The position numbers and the translations under genes are program-made. A stretch of 64,000 nt of DNA, taken from NCBI RefSeq assembly GCF_025665335.1, contig NZ_CP106869.1, forward strand, positions 1,638,501-1,702,500, given 5' to 3'. Below are positions 9,088-18,140 of the stretch, piece after piece. Source of the stretch: Xanthomonas sp. AM6 (lineage in GTDB: Bacteria > Pseudomonadota > Gammaproteobacteria > Xanthomonadales > Xanthomonadaceae). Every line of letters starts with the position of its first letter. The first letter of the stretch is position 1. A model generated the notes under the pieces. The model was not told the DNA's origin. It was given only the letters and a program-made list of their open reading frames with translations, and did no database searches.

Positions 9088-9948
9088 ATGACCGACACCC
9101 TCACCACCGCGCCCGCGCGCATCGCGCGCACGATCCGTGGCCGCGCCACCGCCGATGGCGACGGGGTCAGGCTGACCCGCGTCATCGGCGGCGCCGACCT
9201 GCCCGAGCTGGACCCGTTCCTGCTGCTGGACGAATTCGGCACCGACCGTGCCGAGGACTACATCGGCGGCTTCCCCAGCCATCCGCACCGCGGCTTCGAG
9301 ACCGTGACCTACATGCTCGACGGGCGCATGCGGCACCAGGACAACCACGGCAACGAAGGCCTGCTGACGCCTGGCAGCGTGCAGTGGATGACCGCCGGCC
9401 GCGGCCTGGTGCATTCGGAGATGCCGGAGCAGGAGTCCGGACGCATGCGCGGCTTCCAGTTGTGGGTGAACCTGCCGGCGCGCGACAAGATGACCGCGCC
9501 GCGCTACCAGGAGTTCGCGCCCGAGCGCATCCCGCTGGCGCAGCCGGCGCCGGGGGTGGCGGTGAAGGTGATCGCCGGCCAGGTCGGCGAGGTGCGCGGG
9601 CCGATCGCGCAGCCGGCCACCGATCCGTTGTACCTGGACATCGCGCTGGACCCCGGCGCGCGCTGGGACTACCTGCTGCCGGCCGGGCACAACGCGTTCG
9701 CCTACGCCTACGAGGGCGCGGCGGCGGTGGGCGAGGGCGAGGCGGCACGCGCGCTGCCGGCGCAGACCCTGGCCGTGCTCGGCGGCGGCGACCTGCTGCA
9801 GTTGCAGGCGGGCGACGCGGGCGCGCGGCTGATCCTGGTCGCCGGCCGGCCGCTGCGCGAGCCGGTGGCGCGGCACGGGCCGTTCGTGATGAACACGCGC
9901 GAGGAGCTGATGCAGGCGTTCGTGGATTTCCAGGAAGGGCGGTTCTAG
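9088..9948 (+). CDS. Pirin family protein (bicupin)
   Basis: A 286-residue bicupin. The N-terminal cupin has the pirin metal-binding pattern: HPHRGFETVTYMLDGRMRHQ, then GSVQWMTAGRGLVHSEMP. Pirins bind a non-haem metal ion and some act as quercetin 2,3-dioxygenases or redox-sensing transcription cofactors; which applies here is unknown. AGGAG lies 10 bases before the ATG at 9088. The gene stands alone, following the tandem repeat array, and is separated from the convergent downstream gene by an inverted REP pair. A second, different pirin lies 1.4 kb away on the other strand. Confidence 0.92.
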   Translation: MTDTLTTAPARIARTIRGRATADGDGVRLTRVIGGADLPELDPFLLLDEFGTDRAEDYIGGFPSHPHRGFETVTYMLDGRMRHQDNHGNEGLLTPGSVQWMTAGRGLVHSEMPEQESGRMRGFQLWVNLPARDKMTAPRYQEFAPERIPLAQPAPGVAVKVIAGQVGEVRGPIAQPATDPLYLDIALDPGARWDYLLPAGHNAFAYAYEGAAAVGEGEAARALPAQTLAVLGGGDLLQLQAGDAGARLILVAGRPLREPVARHGPFVMNTREELMQAFVDFQEGRF

Positions 9949-9982
9949 CGGTTCGCGTCGTCGATCGACGCGCCATGCAACC

Positions 9983-10050
9983 TGTAGGAGCGGCTTCAGC
10001 CGCGACGGGCGTTGCCGGTCACGCCTGTCGCGGCTGAAGCCGCTCCTACA
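9983..10050. repeat. Inverted REP pair between convergent genes
   Basis: Arms TGTAGGAGCGGCTTCAGCCG (from 9983) and its reverse complement (ending 10050) are perfect or nearly so over 24 bases, with a 20-base spacer. It lies between the stop codons of a plus-strand pirin and a minus-strand hypothetical gene, the same arrangement as at 2523-2592 and 20611-20678. Confidence 0.88.
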
Positions 10051-10065
10051 TGGACTTCGCCTGCC

Positions 10066-10536
10066 TCAGCGGTCCAGCGCCAGGCTGGTCGGCCGCATGT
10101 CCAGGCCCTGCACCAGCGACTGCAGCGATTGCAGTTCCTGCACGTCGCCGGCGTCGATCCAGACCTGCGCGTAGTGGTCCTTGCCCAGCTCGACCACGGT
10201 GACGCGGCGCGAGGCCAGGCCGGGAGCGTCGACGCCGCCCAGGTCGGGCCGGTACCAGTGCACGCTCTCGCCGGCGATGCTGCCTTTCTCTTCGCGCAGG
10301 TTGCGCGCCAGCGGGATGTTCGGGTCGCGCGCGGTCAGCATCATGCCCAGCACCTGGCGGCCGTCGGCGGTCGTCGCCCGGCACACGATGAAGCCCTTGT
10401 CGCTGCGCTCGTTCCACTGCAGCTTCGCCTGCGGCGGCAACTGCGGGCAGTTCTGCGCCTGCTGCGCCATGGCGGCGGCCGCGGGCAGGACGGCGGCCAG
10501 GACCAAGGGGCCGGTAAGCCAGTTTGCAAGCCTCAT
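10066..10536 (-). CDS. Exported hypothetical protein
   Basis: Not recognised as a known family. The 156-residue product starts with a clear signal peptide (MRLANWLTGPLVLAAVLPAA, cleavage likely after AMA, about residue 23). The mature part is about 130 residues with one pair of cysteines (NCPQLPP and FIVCRATT). It has a mixed alpha/beta look with VTVVELGKDHYAQVWIDAGD. It should be periplasmic. The ATG at 10536 has a GGGGA ribosome site about eight bases upstream; an in-frame ATG at 10551 would add five residues. The gene is monocistronic, with REP-flanked 3' end. Confidence 0.65.
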   Translation of the reverse strand: MRLANWLTGPLVLAAVLPAAAAMAQQAQNCPQLPPQAKLQWNERSDKGFIVCRATTADGRQVLGMMLTARDPNIPLARNLREEKGSIAGESVHWYRPDLGGVDAPGLASRRVTVVELGKDHYAQVWIDAGDVQELQSLQSLVQGLDMRPTSLALDR

Positions 10537-10911
10537 TCGCGATGTCCCCATGCGCCGCCGCAGTGCGGCGGTCTCGATCTTCAGCGCACGCCGACGCAGG
10601 CCGGCACGGCACCTCACCCTCATTCCGTTGCGGGATCCGTGCAATGCATACCCCTACGCAGTGCGTGTCCCGGTGCGCGGCTGCAATTTCCCCGGCCGCT
10701 GTCGGCACCTTAGCCCAGCGAGCGGCACTTGACAATTGGGATGCGGATCGACGTGGGCTGGATCCGCCGGCGCCCAGGGGCGATCGCCTGGGTGCAGGTC
10801 GGCGGCCCGTGGCCGCCGCGGCGCCCGCACTGCGTTGAAGCAGGGGACGCCGCCGCGCCAGTGGGCGATCGGCGCCGTCGTCCTTCCAACCCTGTACAAG
10901 GAGTGCAGCCA
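10537..10911. other. Divergent intergenic region with a hairpin
   Basis: This 375-bp gap between two divergently read small genes holds an inverted repeat CCCAGG/CCTGGG (10773-10778 and 10787-10792) enclosing GGCGATCG. It may be a hairpin or a dyad operator. No confident promoter boxes or further gene were found. Confidence 0.4.
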
Positions 10912-11187
10912 ATGCCCAGCATCGACCCGCGCAAGTTCATCCTCGTCGCCAGCTACCAATCGCCCGGCGTCGCCGTCGGCGGCGGCGGTTTCGTCATCGT
11001 CGGCGGCAAGGTGATCAAGGTGCCGCCCAAGGGCCTGCGTCAGCTGCAGGCGGTCTACGGCCTGCTCGAGGCCAGCGACGGCGTGGGCAACAAGGCCCTG
11101 GCGCAGCAACTGCAGGAACTGGCGCTGGCGCTCGCCGAGGATGCGGTGCCGACGAAGGGCCGCGCCGCGGCCACGGCGGCGAGCTAG
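10912..11187 (+). CDS. Small glycine-rich hypothetical protein
   Basis: Not recognised. The 91-residue product has a short beta-like, glycine-rich core (SPGVAVGGGGFVIVGGKVIK), then PPKGLRQLQAVYGLLEASDG and an alanine-rich helical C-terminal tail. No signal peptide or membrane span is convincing. Gene status rests on a good AAGGAG ribosome site eight bases before the ATG at 10912 and on codon use like that of the neighbouring genes (G/C at third positions). The protein is small, possibly cytosolic, and stands alone between a divergent exported-protein gene and a convergent pirin gene. Confidence 0.62.
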   Translation: MPSIDPRKFILVASYQSPGVAVGGGGFVIVGGKVIKVPPKGLRQLQAVYGLLEASDGVGNKALAQQLQELALALAEDAVPTKGRAAATAAS

Positions 11188-11386
11188 CGCGTATCGGTCC
11201 GCTCTCCAGGCAGCGGAGAGCGATTCCGGGCGGCCTCGGGTCCATCCGGTGCGGCGGGCGTTGCCGATGGCGCCCGTCGCCGATGGCCCGGGACCGCCTG
11301 CAACGCAGTCCCATCGCATCGTCGTCGAACGAAGCCCTTGGGGCGCGGCAGCGCGATCGGCGCGCGCCCGGTCGCGCCGCCAGACC

Positions 11387-12256
11387 TTACCTGCCCGGTT
11401 CGGGCAGCGGAATGAATTCCTGGTCGTCGCCGGGAATCAGCCCGAAGCGGCCTTCGCGCCAGTCCTGCTTGGCCTGCTCGATGCGCTCGGTGGAGCTGGA
11501 GACGAAGTTCCACCACAGGTGGCGCGGCCCGTCCAGCGGTTCGCCGCCCATCAGCATCGCCTTCAGCGGGGTCTTGGCGCGCAGCCGGCCGCGCGCGCCG
11601 GGTTCGGGCAGCACCAGATAGCGCGCGGGGATGTCCACGCCGTCCAGCTGCGCCTCGCCTTCCAGCACGTACAGCGAGCGCTGCACGTGGCCGTTGTCCA
11701 GGTCGATCTCCGCGTCCGCGTCCAGGTCCAGCGCCACGTTCAGCGTGTCGGCGAACACCTTGACCGGCGATTCCTCGCCGTAGGCGCGGCCGGCGATCAC
11801 CCGCAGCCACACGCCGTCGCGGCGCTGCTGCGGCAGGCTGGCGGCGGCGTGGTGGTAGAACGCCGGCGCGGTCTCCTCGGCCGACTTCGGCAGCGCCACC
11901 CAGGTCTGCATGCCGTGCAGCGGATGCGCCTGCGCGCGCTGCGGCGCCGGCGTGCGCTCGGAATGGGCGATGCCGCGCCCGGCGGTCATCCAGTTGACGT
12001 CGCCGGCGCGGATCACCTGGTCCGAGCCGAGGGTGTCGCGGTGGCCGATCTCGCCGGACCACAGGAAGGTCACCGTGGCCAGGCCGATGTGCGGATGCGG
12101 GCGCACGTCGACGCCGCGGCCGGGTTCGAAGATCGCCGGGCCCATGTGGTCGATGAACACGAACGGGCCGACGCTGCGCGCCTGCAGGCTGGGCACCGCG
12201 CGGCGCACTTCGAAGCCGCCGATGTCGTGGACGCGGGGGGCGATCAGGGTGGGCAT
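11387..12256 (-). CDS. Pirin family protein, second copy type
   Basis: A 289-residue bicupin. The pirin signature is HPHIGLATVTFLWSGEIGHR followed by AGDVNWMTAGRGIAHSERTP, giving the usual histidine/glutamate metal site. The C-terminal pirin_C cupin includes GGEPLDGPRHLWWNFVSSST, a feature of the quercetinase-like YhhW-type branch, so it is not a recent duplicate of the pirin at 9088. Start 12256 (MPTLIAPRVHDIGG) was chosen on family alignment; the 26 upstream codons are arginine-rich and unlikely. Function could be dioxygenase or regulatory; the substrate is unknown. Confidence 0.9.
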   Translation of the reverse strand: MPTLIAPRVHDIGGFEVRRAVPSLQARSVGPFVFIDHMGPAIFEPGRGVDVRPHPHIGLATVTFLWSGEIGHRDTLGSDQVIRAGDVNWMTAGRGIAHSERTPAPQRAQAHPLHGMQTWVALPKSAEETAPAFYHHAAASLPQQRRDGVWLRVIAGRAYGEESPVKVFADTLNVALDLDADAEIDLDNGHVQRSLYVLEGEAQLDGVDIPARYLVLPEPGARGRLRAKTPLKAMLMGGEPLDGPRHLWWNFVSSSTERIEQAKQDWREGRFGLIPGDDQEFIPLPEPGR

Positions 12257-12373
12257 GGCGGGCACTCGCGGCGAACGGGGAGGCAAGCTTCGCATGCCGG
12301 CGCGGCCGCATGCCCGGGTGCGGGCAAGACGCAATGTTCCGCCGCGCGCGGCGGCGGCGAACAGTGCAGGGCG

Positions 12374-13087
12374 CTACAGCAGTCCCGGTTGCGTCGGGAT
12401 CGCGACCTCGCCGCGGCGCGAGGCCAGGCGGTCGGCCAGGCGCGTGGGCTCCGGCAGCCGGTAGCCGCGCAGGTAGCGCCGGGTCCAGTCCAGCGCGCTG
12501 TCCACCGCGACGCGGTGGCCGGGCGAGACGATCAGCGGATTGCAGCGCGGCTTGCTGCGCAGCGCCCAGCCGACGGTCTCGCCGCGATGCACGATCGGGC
12601 TGCGGTCCCCGGCCTGCGGCCCGGGTTCGTCGAAGCGGCCGGCCAGCAGGCTCTTGGCCACGCCGATGCTGGGCAGGCCGGTGACCACGCCGAAGTGTGC
12701 GGCGATGCCGAGCCGGCGCGGATGGGCGATGCCCTGGCCGTCGACGAACACCAGGTCCGGGCGCTGCCGCAGCAGGGCCAGCGCGGCCAGCAATGCCGGC
12801 AGTTCGCGAAAGCTCAGCAGGCCCGGCACGTAGGGCATCGAGGTCGGCACGCGGGCGATTTCGGCCTGCTGCGGCTGCAAGGTGTCGGCATCGAGCAGCA
12901 CCGCGGCGGCGCGGGTGACGCGGCCGTCGTCCTCGAAGCCGACGTCGAACCCGGCCAGCCAGCGCGGCGGGTCCGGCACCTCGTCCTGCAGCCGCAGCTG
13001 CCTGGCCAGCGTGGCCTGCAGCGCGCGCGCCTGCACGATGCTGCCGTCCCAGTCGCCGAAGACATTGCTGCGCGAAGAAGTGTCCAT
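12374..13087 (-). CDS. nfi: Endonuclease V (deoxyinosine 3' endonuclease)
   Basis: A 237-residue DNA repair enzyme that nicks DNA on the 3' side of deoxyinosine and other deaminated bases. The family motifs are present in order: an acidic residue in [20 protein letters not shown] (catalytic Glu), [15 protein letters not shown] (catalytic Asp and the wedge-adjacent loop), then [11 protein letters not shown] and the C-terminal [16 protein letters not shown]. The usual DVSY at motif I is DVGF here, a conservative change that keeps the Asp. Length matches bacterial Nfi (about 220-240). The start at 13087 gives a normal N terminus. It ends about 120 bp past the convergent direction of the pirin start and has no operon partner. 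Confidence 0.93.
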   Translation of the reverse strand: MDTSSRSNVFGDWDGSIVQARALQATLARQLRLQDEVPDPPRWLAGFDVGFEDDGRVTRAAAVLLDADTLQPQQAEIARVPTSMPYVPGLLSFRELPALLAALALLRQRPDLVFVDGQGIAHPRRLGIAAHFGVVTGLPSIGVAKSLLAGRFDEPGPQAGDRSPIVHRGETVGWALRSKPRCNPLIVSPGHRVAVDSALDWTRRYLRGYRLPEPTRLADRLASRRGEVAIPTQPGLL

Positions 13088-13439
13088 GCGCCGATGATCG
13101 CGCCGCGATCGTGGCCGCGGCGTGGAGGGCTGGGGATGGGGAAACGGGAATTGGGAATCGGCGAAGCCGGTTCCTGATCGATGGCGGGCGATGCGAGATC
13201 GCGGTCTCGACACAATTGCGGCGGTCGCCCGCAGCGCTGCCGGGCCGCCGCGTTCCGATACGGCACCGGCGCGCGCGCCTTGTAGGAGCGGCTTCAGCCG
13301 CGACAGATCGCCCGGCAGCTGGCGCTGGAGAGCCAGGCCGTTGCAATTCTCCATTCCCGGTTCCCCATTCCCAGCTACCACATGTCGCTACAATCCAGGG
13401 CCGCACGACCCTTGCATCCCCCCAACGGAGACCGTCGCA
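13088..13439. other. Intergenic region nfi/gpmA with a single REP
   Basis: A 352-bp gap between divergent genes. One REP arm, TGTAGGAGCGGCTTCAGCCG, starts at 13281 with no inverted partner nearby. The promoter of gpmA must lie here; no clear boxes were assigned. The segment CTACCACATGTCGCTACAAT just before 13400 is the least GC-rich part and is the likeliest promoter site. Confidence 0.5.
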
Positions 13440-14189
13440 GTGACCCGCAAACTCGTACTGTTGCGCCATGGCCAGAGCCAGTGGAACCTGGATAACCGCT
13501 TCACCGGCTGGGTGGACGTGGAGCTCACCGAACAAGGCCGCCAGGAAGCCGCCGCCGCCGGCCGCCTGATGCGCGAGGAGGGGCTGCAGTTCGACGTGGC
13601 GCACACCTCGGTGCTCAAGCGCGCCATCCACACCCTGCAGGGCGCGCTGAAGGAACTGGACCAGGACTGGCTGCCGGTGCACAAGAGCTGGCGCCTCAAC
13701 GAGCGCCACTACGGCGGCCTGCAGGGCCTGGACAAGGCCGAGACCGCGGCCAAGCACGGCGAGGAGCAGGTCAAGATCTGGCGCCGCTCCTACGACATCC
13801 CGCCGCCGCCGATGGACGCCGAGGACCCGGGCCATCCGCTGCACGACCGCCGCTACGCCACGCTGGACCGCAACGCGCTGCCGGCCACCGAGTCGCTGGC
13901 GACCACGCTCGAGCGCGTGCTGCCGTACTGGCACGACGCGATCGCTCCGCAACTGAAGGCCAGGCAGACCGTGCTGGTCACCGCGCACGGCAATTCGCTG
14001 CGCGCGCTGTACAAGTATTTGAACGGGGTGTCGCGCGAGGAAATCCTGGAGCTCAACATCCCCACCGGCATCCCGCTGCTGTTCGAGCTGGACGACACGC
14101 TGCAGGTGCAATCCTACCGCTACCTCGGCGATCCCGAAGCGGCGAAGAGGGCGGCCGAGGCGGTGGCCAACCAGGGCAAGGCGAAGTAA
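13440..14189 (+). CDS. gpmA: 2,3-bisphosphoglycerate-dependent phosphoglycerate mutase
   Basis: A 249-residue glycolytic enzyme interconverting 3- and 2-phosphoglycerate in the cytosol. The histidine phosphatase motif [10 protein letters not shown] carries the phosphorylated His10. [13 protein letters not shown] is the diagnostic dPGM segment, and [16 protein letters not shown] holds the second catalytic histidine. Length equals that of E. coli GpmA within one residue. The start is a GTG at 13440 preceded by GGAG; no ATG fits the conserved N terminus [11 protein letters not shown], while the upstream open frame comes from intergenic and REP sequence. A small SHOCT gene follows 36 bp downstream and may be cotranscribed. 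Confidence 0.97.
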   Translation: MTRKLVLLRHGQSQWNLDNRFTGWVDVELTEQGRQEAAAAGRLMREEGLQFDVAHTSVLKRAIHTLQGALKELDQDWLPVHKSWRLNERHYGGLQGLDKAETAAKHGEEQVKIWRRSYDIPPPPMDAEDPGHPLHDRRYATLDRNALPATESLATTLERVLPYWHDAIAPQLKARQTVLVTAHGNSLRALYKYLNGVSREEILELNIPTGIPLLFELDDTLQVQSYRYLGDPEAAKRAAEAVANQGKAK

Positions 14190-14225
14190 GGCCAGCGCGG
14201 CACGCGCCGCATCAAGGAGGATGGG

Positions 14226-14489
14226 ATGTTCGCGTTCAGTATCTGGCACTTGGTGGTTCTGTTCGTCGTGCTGGGCCTGCCGGTGCTGATCGGCGTGCTG
14301 GTGTGGCTGGTCATCCGCAGCAACGGGCGCGCGGAGGCGGCCCGGCGCGCCGCTGCGCCGCCACCGCCGCTGCCGCCTGCGGCGCCGGTGGAAACGCGGC
14401 TGCGCGCGCTGGAGGACCTGCGCGCGCAAGGCCTGATCGAGCAGGCGGAATACGCGCGCCGGCGCGAGCAGATCCTGGCCGGGCTGTGA
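14226..14489 (+). CDS. Small membrane protein with SHOCT domain
   Basis: An 87-residue protein with one N-terminal membrane span (residues 5-30, IWHLVVLFVVLGLPVLIGVL) and a proline/alanine-rich linker. Its C-terminal SHOCT motif, LRALEDLRAQGLIEQAEYARRREQIL split over two helices, is a short oligomerisation module. A strong AAGGAGG ribosome site lies seven bases before the ATG at 14226. The function is unknown. The position 36 bp after gpmA suggests readthrough transcription, but no functional link to glycolysis is implied. Confidence 0.85.
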   Translation: MFAFSIWHLVVLFVVLGLPVLIGVLVWLVIRSNGRAEAARRAAAPPPPLPPAAPVETRLRALEDLRAQGLIEQAEYARRREQILAGL

Positions 14490-14514
14490 GCGCGCAGCGC
14501 CGCGGCGGCAGGCC

Positions 14515-16548
14515 TCAGCCGCCGCCGCGCGCGTCCACCCATACCCGCATCTCGCCTTCGCCGCGGTTGGCCCAGGCGAAGTAGGGCACGAAGGTCAGGG
14601 TCTGCGCCTGCCGCGACGGCGGCGGCGCGTCGTAGCGGTACAGCGGCGCGGCGTCGGCCTGCGCCTCGTCGTCGCCGTGCAGGCGTTCGCCCTCGGCCTG
14701 CAGCAGCACCTGGCCGGCCAGCGTGCCGCCGCCGGGTGCGGTGCGGATCGGCGCATCCTCCGGCAGGCGCAGCTGGTGCAACTGCGCGCCGTTGTCGGCC
14801 TGCTCCAGGCAGTACACCAGCGGCCCGCGCTGCAGCGCGACCTTGCCGGCCAGATGGCGCACGCGCGGATGCCCGCTGACCCGCATCACCGGCATCGGCA
14901 GCTGCAACTGCAGCGTGTCGCCGTGCTGCCAGCGCCGGCGCAGCACGCAGTAGCCGTGCTGCAGGTGCTCCTCGATCGCGATCGGCGCGCCGTTGAGCCG
15001 CAGCTGCGGCGCGCGGCACCAGTCCGGCAGGCGCAGCGCCAGCGCGGCCTCGACCGGCGTGTCGCACTCCACGCGAAGTTCGACCCGCTCCTGCCACGGA
15101 TATTCGCCGCGCTGGCGCAGCGTCAGCGTGCGCCCGTCCACGTCGAAGGCCGCGTCGCTGCCGACGTACAGGTTCACGTAGAGCGTGTCGTCGCGGCGGG
15201 TGTAGAGGTAGTGGCCGAGCGAGGTCAGCACGCGGGCGATGTTGGGCGGGCAGCAGGCGCAGCCGAACCAGCGCTGGCGCACCGGCTTGACGTGGTCGAA
15301 GCCGTGGTTGCCGTGCACCGTGGGCGGATGCACTTCCAGCGGATTGACGTAGAAGAAGTGGCGCCCGTCCAGCGCCATGCCGGCCAGCACGGTGTTGTAC
15401 AGCGCGCGCTCCATCACGTCGGCGTAGCGGCTGTCCGGCGCCAGCTGCAGCATGCGGTTGGCGAACATCATCAGCCCGATCGAGGCGCAGCTCTCGTTGT
15501 AGGCGGTGTCGTTGGGCAGGTCGTAGTCGACGCTGAACGCCTCGCCGTAGCTCTGCGCGCCGATCGCGCCGGTGAGGTACAGCTGCCGCTGCGTGGTGTT
15601 CTCCCACAGCCGCTCGCAGGTCGCGCGCAGCTGCGCATCGCCGCTGTGCCGCGCCAGGTGCGCCACGCCGGCGTACAGGTAGACGAAGCGCACCGCGTGG
15701 CCGACCGCGGTGGTCTGCAGCGCGACCGGCACGTGCGCCTGGCTGTAGGCCTTGTCGTGAATCATCCAGGCCGGCCCGTGGCCGCCCCAGAAATAGCTGC
15801 GCCCGCGCTTTTCGTATTCCTCGTCGTAGTAGTGCGGGGTGGTGCCGCGCTGCTCGACGAAGTAGCGGGTCAGCGCCAGGTAGCGCGGTTCGCCGGTGGC
15901 CTCGTACAGGCGCATCAGCGCCAGCTCGATCTCTGGATGCCCGGGGTAGCCGTGCAGTTGCTCCGGGCCGGGGCCGAAGGTGGCGTCGATGTGGTCGGCG
16001 AGCCGGCACACGATGTCCAGCAGCGCGCGCTTGCCGGTGGCCTGATAGTAGGCCACGCCGGCCTCGATCATGTGCCCGGCGCAGTACAGCTCGTGGCATT
16101 CGGCCAGGTTGGTCCAGCGCTGCTCCGGCGCCTTCACCGTGAAATAGGTGTTGAGGTAGCCGTCGGCCTGCTGCGCGGCGCCGATCAGCTCGATGGTGGC
16201 GTCGGCATCGCGCTCCAGCGCCGGATCGGGATGCTGCGCGAGCAGGTAGGCCACCGCTTCCAGCCACTTGGCCACGTCGCTGTCCTGGAACACCATGCCG
16301 TAGAACGCGCCGTCGCTGCGGCCGGCGGCGATGCGGAAGTTCTCGATCGCATGGCTGGGTTCGGCATCGGCGACCCTGTCGTTGAGCGCGTCCCACTGGT
16401 AGGGCAGCACCACCTCCTGCACCAGGCGCTGGTAGCGCTCCCAGAACGGATCGGCGATGCGCAGGCGGTCGAGCGGGAGTTCGGGCGGCGGGGCGGGCGA
16501 ATGCGGCATGGAGGCGGCGATCCTGGGGAGGGGGAGAGGGGAGGGCAT
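14515..16548 (-). CDS. GH127 beta-L-arabinofuranosidase-like glycoside hydrolase
   Basis: A 677-residue enzyme of the DUF1680/GH127 family, which releases terminal beta-L-arabinofuranose from plant hydroxyproline-rich glycoproteins or pectic side chains. All residues of the HypBA1 active site have a counterpart. The GEAF glutamate matches acid/base Glu322. The ESC motif exactly 16 residues later matches zinc ligands Glu338 and Cys340. CACCPPN matches Cys417 and Cys418, the former being the nucleophile. The (alpha/alpha)6 barrel precedes C-terminal beta-domains. No signal peptide is seen, so it should act in the cytoplasm on imported oligosaccharide. The start at 16548 overlaps the transporter stop (TGATG); Met at 16509 is an alternative that skips a proline-rich leader. 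It is the second gene of a transporter-hydrolase operon. Confidence 0.9.
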   Translation of the reverse strand: MPSPLPLPRIAASMPHSPAPPPELPLDRLRIADPFWERYQRLVQEVVLPYQWDALNDRVADAEPSHAIENFRIAAGRSDGAFYGMVFQDSDVAKWLEAVAYLLAQHPDPALERDADATIELIGAAQQADGYLNTYFTVKAPEQRWTNLAECHELYCAGHMIEAGVAYYQATGKRALLDIVCRLADHIDATFGPGPEQLHGYPGHPEIELALMRLYEATGEPRYLALTRYFVEQRGTTPHYYDEEYEKRGRSYFWGGHGPAWMIHDKAYSQAHVPVALQTTAVGHAVRFVYLYAGVAHLARHSGDAQLRATCERLWENTTQRQLYLTGAIGAQSYGEAFSVDYDLPNDTAYNESCASIGLMMFANRMLQLAPDSRYADVMERALYNTVLAGMALDGRHFFYVNPLEVHPPTVHGNHGFDHVKPVRQRWFGCACCPPNIARVLTSLGHYLYTRRDDTLYVNLYVGSDAAFDVDGRTLTLRQRGEYPWQERVELRVECDTPVEAALALRLPDWCRAPQLRLNGAPIAIEEHLQHGYCVLRRRWQHGDTLQLQLPMPVMRVSGHPRVRHLAGKVALQRGPLVYCLEQADNGAQLHQLRLPEDAPIRTAPGGGTLAGQVLLQAEGERLHGDDEAQADAAPLYRYDAPPPSRQAQTLTFVPYFAWANRGEGEMRVWVDARGGG

Positions 16549-17948
16549 CAGTGCACCGGGCGTGCGGCCAGGTCGGAGGCGATCTCGGCCAGCAGCGGCC
16601 GCCGCAGCCGGCAGCGATGGATCACCGCGGCCAGCAGCAGGTGGATGGCCGCGGGGATCAGCGTTTCCAGCAGGGTGATCGCCTGCAGCGAGGCGGCGGT
16701 CTGGTGTTCGGCGCCGGCGCGGTAGCCCACGCGCACGAACAGGTAGCTGATCACCACCGCGCTGGACGCCCAGGCCAGCTTGATGCAGAACAGGTTGAAG
16801 GCGAAGTTGATGCCGGAGGACCGCACCCGGTTCTTCCAGGCGCCGTAGTCGTCGGCGAAGGCCATGATCGAGAAGTGCAGCGGCAGCGCGAAGCCGAGCA
16901 CCAGGCAGTTGACGAAGATCAGCCCCAGCCACAGCGTCTGCTGCGCCGCGCCGGTGGGCATCCACCACTGCAGCACGCCCAGCGCGGCCAGCGCCAGGTT
17001 GGTGTGCAGGTACAGCGCCAGCGGGTCGAAGCGGCGGCACAGCGCGTTGACCACGATCGCCCCCAGCACCGTGGCCAGCGCCACCATCGCGAAGAACAGC
17101 GAGGCGTAGCCGGGGCTGCCGCCGAGCACGTAGGTGATGAAGTACAGGTAGCCGCCGCCGCGGATGTTGAACACGTTGATCAGCAGGAACGACATCAGCA
17201 GCACCAGCCGCATCTGGTCGTTGCGCAGCAGCCCGCGCAGATGCTGGCCGATGCCGGCATCGCCGAGCAGGCTGACCGGCACGCGTTCGCGCACGGCGAA
17301 GAAGCAGCACAGGAACATCGCCACTGCCAGCACGCTGAGCAGGCCCACGCCGAGCTGGTAGCCGCGCGCGGCGTCGCCGTCGCCGAGCACCCGCACCAGC
17401 CACGGCAGCCCGACCGAGACCAGGAAGCCGGCGATGCCGCACAGCACGAAGCGCCACGACTGCGCCGACACCACTTCGCGGTGGTCGCCGGTCATGCTGT
17501 TGATCAGCGCGCAGTACGGCACGTTGATCGCGGTGTAGCACAGCGACAGCAGGAAATAGCTGGCGAAGGCGTAGGCGACCTTGGCCGCGTAGCCCAGCTG
17601 CGGGGTGCTGAAGGTCAGCACGCAGGCGATGCCGATCGGCAGCGCGATCCACAGTTGCCAGCCGCGGAAGCGGCCCCAGCGGCTGCGGGTGCGGTCGGCG
17701 AGCACGCCCATCAGCGGATCGGACACCGCGTCGGCGATGCGCAGCACGGTGAACAGGGTGCCGACCAGCGCCGGGGTCAGGCCGAACACGTCGGTGTAGA
17801 AGAAGGTCAGGAAGTTGGCGATCAGGCAGGTGACGATGGTGCCGCCGGCATCGCCCAGGCCGTAGCCGAATTTTTCCAGGCGCGAGAGCTTGTGCGTGGC
17901 GGCCTGGTCGGCGCCTGCGGCAACGGGGCCAACGGCGGTCGCATTCAA
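16548..17948 (-). CDS. GPH-family glycoside:cation symporter (MFS)
   Basis: A 466-residue inner-membrane transporter of the glycoside-pentoside-hexuronide:cation family (LacS/MelB/XynB type) with about twelve spans. Family marks are [16 protein letters not shown] at the start of helix 1, and [21 protein letters not shown] with the cation-site aspartates and the helix 2-3 loop. [15 protein letters not shown] is in the middle. No ATG fits: the in-frame start that matches family length is a TTG at 17948 with AGGA nine bases upstream. Its stop overlaps the GH127 start, so both are one operon. The pairing suggests import of an arabinofuranosyl saccharide that the enzyme then cleaves (inference). 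Confidence 0.88.
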   Translation of the reverse strand: MNATAVGPVAAGADQAATHKLSRLEKFGYGLGDAGGTIVTCLIANFLTFFYTDVFGLTPALVGTLFTVLRIADAVSDPLMGVLADRTRSRWGRFRGWQLWIALPIGIACVLTFSTPQLGYAAKVAYAFASYFLLSLCYTAINVPYCALINSMTGDHREVVSAQSWRFVLCGIAGFLVSVGLPWLVRVLGDGDAARGYQLGVGLLSVLAVAMFLCCFFAVRERVPVSLLGDAGIGQHLRGLLRNDQMRLVLLMSFLLINVFNIRGGGYLYFITYVLGGSPGYASLFFAMVALATVLGAIVVNALCRRFDPLALYLHTNLALAALGVLQWWMPTGAAQQTLWLGLIFVNCLVLGFALPLHFSIMAFADDYGAWKNRVRSSGINFAFNLFCIKLAWASSAVVISYLFVRVGYRAGAEHQTAASLQAITLLETLIPAAIHLLLAAVIHRCRLRRPLLAEIASDLAARPVH

Positions 17949-18140
17949 CGGGACGGTTCCTGGCGGGCGCGGGGTCCGGCGCCAGGCCAAAGTCGCACGC
18001 CGCCGGCATCCGGACAAGAGCCGCTGCGGTATAAAAACGGTACGATTCCGACCTGTGCGAGGATGCCGCCGCGTACGGCCGCATCGTCGTCGATTGCTGC
18101 ATTGCAGCGTACGCCGTGCGTCAGGGGAGACGTTTCCGAC
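17949..18140. promoter_or_regulatory. Divergent control region with CGGTA direct repeat
   Basis: This 192-bp region separates the sugar operon from its likely AraC regulator. CGGTA occurs at 18027 and again at 18038, an 11-bp period that puts both on one face of the helix, as AraC-type activators often need. Whether it is the regulator's site is unproven. Confidence 0.4.

Noticed and set aside
8313..9242. Repeat-containing protein encoded by the 198-bp array
   Set aside because: The period (198-199) shifts the frame between units, composition is arginine/proline-rich, and there is no ribosome site.
11184..14429. Minus-strand open frame of over 1000 codons across pirin, nfi and gpmA
   Set aside because: It runs antisense or out of frame to three well-supported genes and has biased composition with no domain; a GC-rich shadow frame.
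16551..18140. N-terminal extension of the AraC regulator
   Set aside because: The open frame upstream of 18141 is antisense to the symporter gene; the regulator starts at 18141 with a ribosome site and normal family length.
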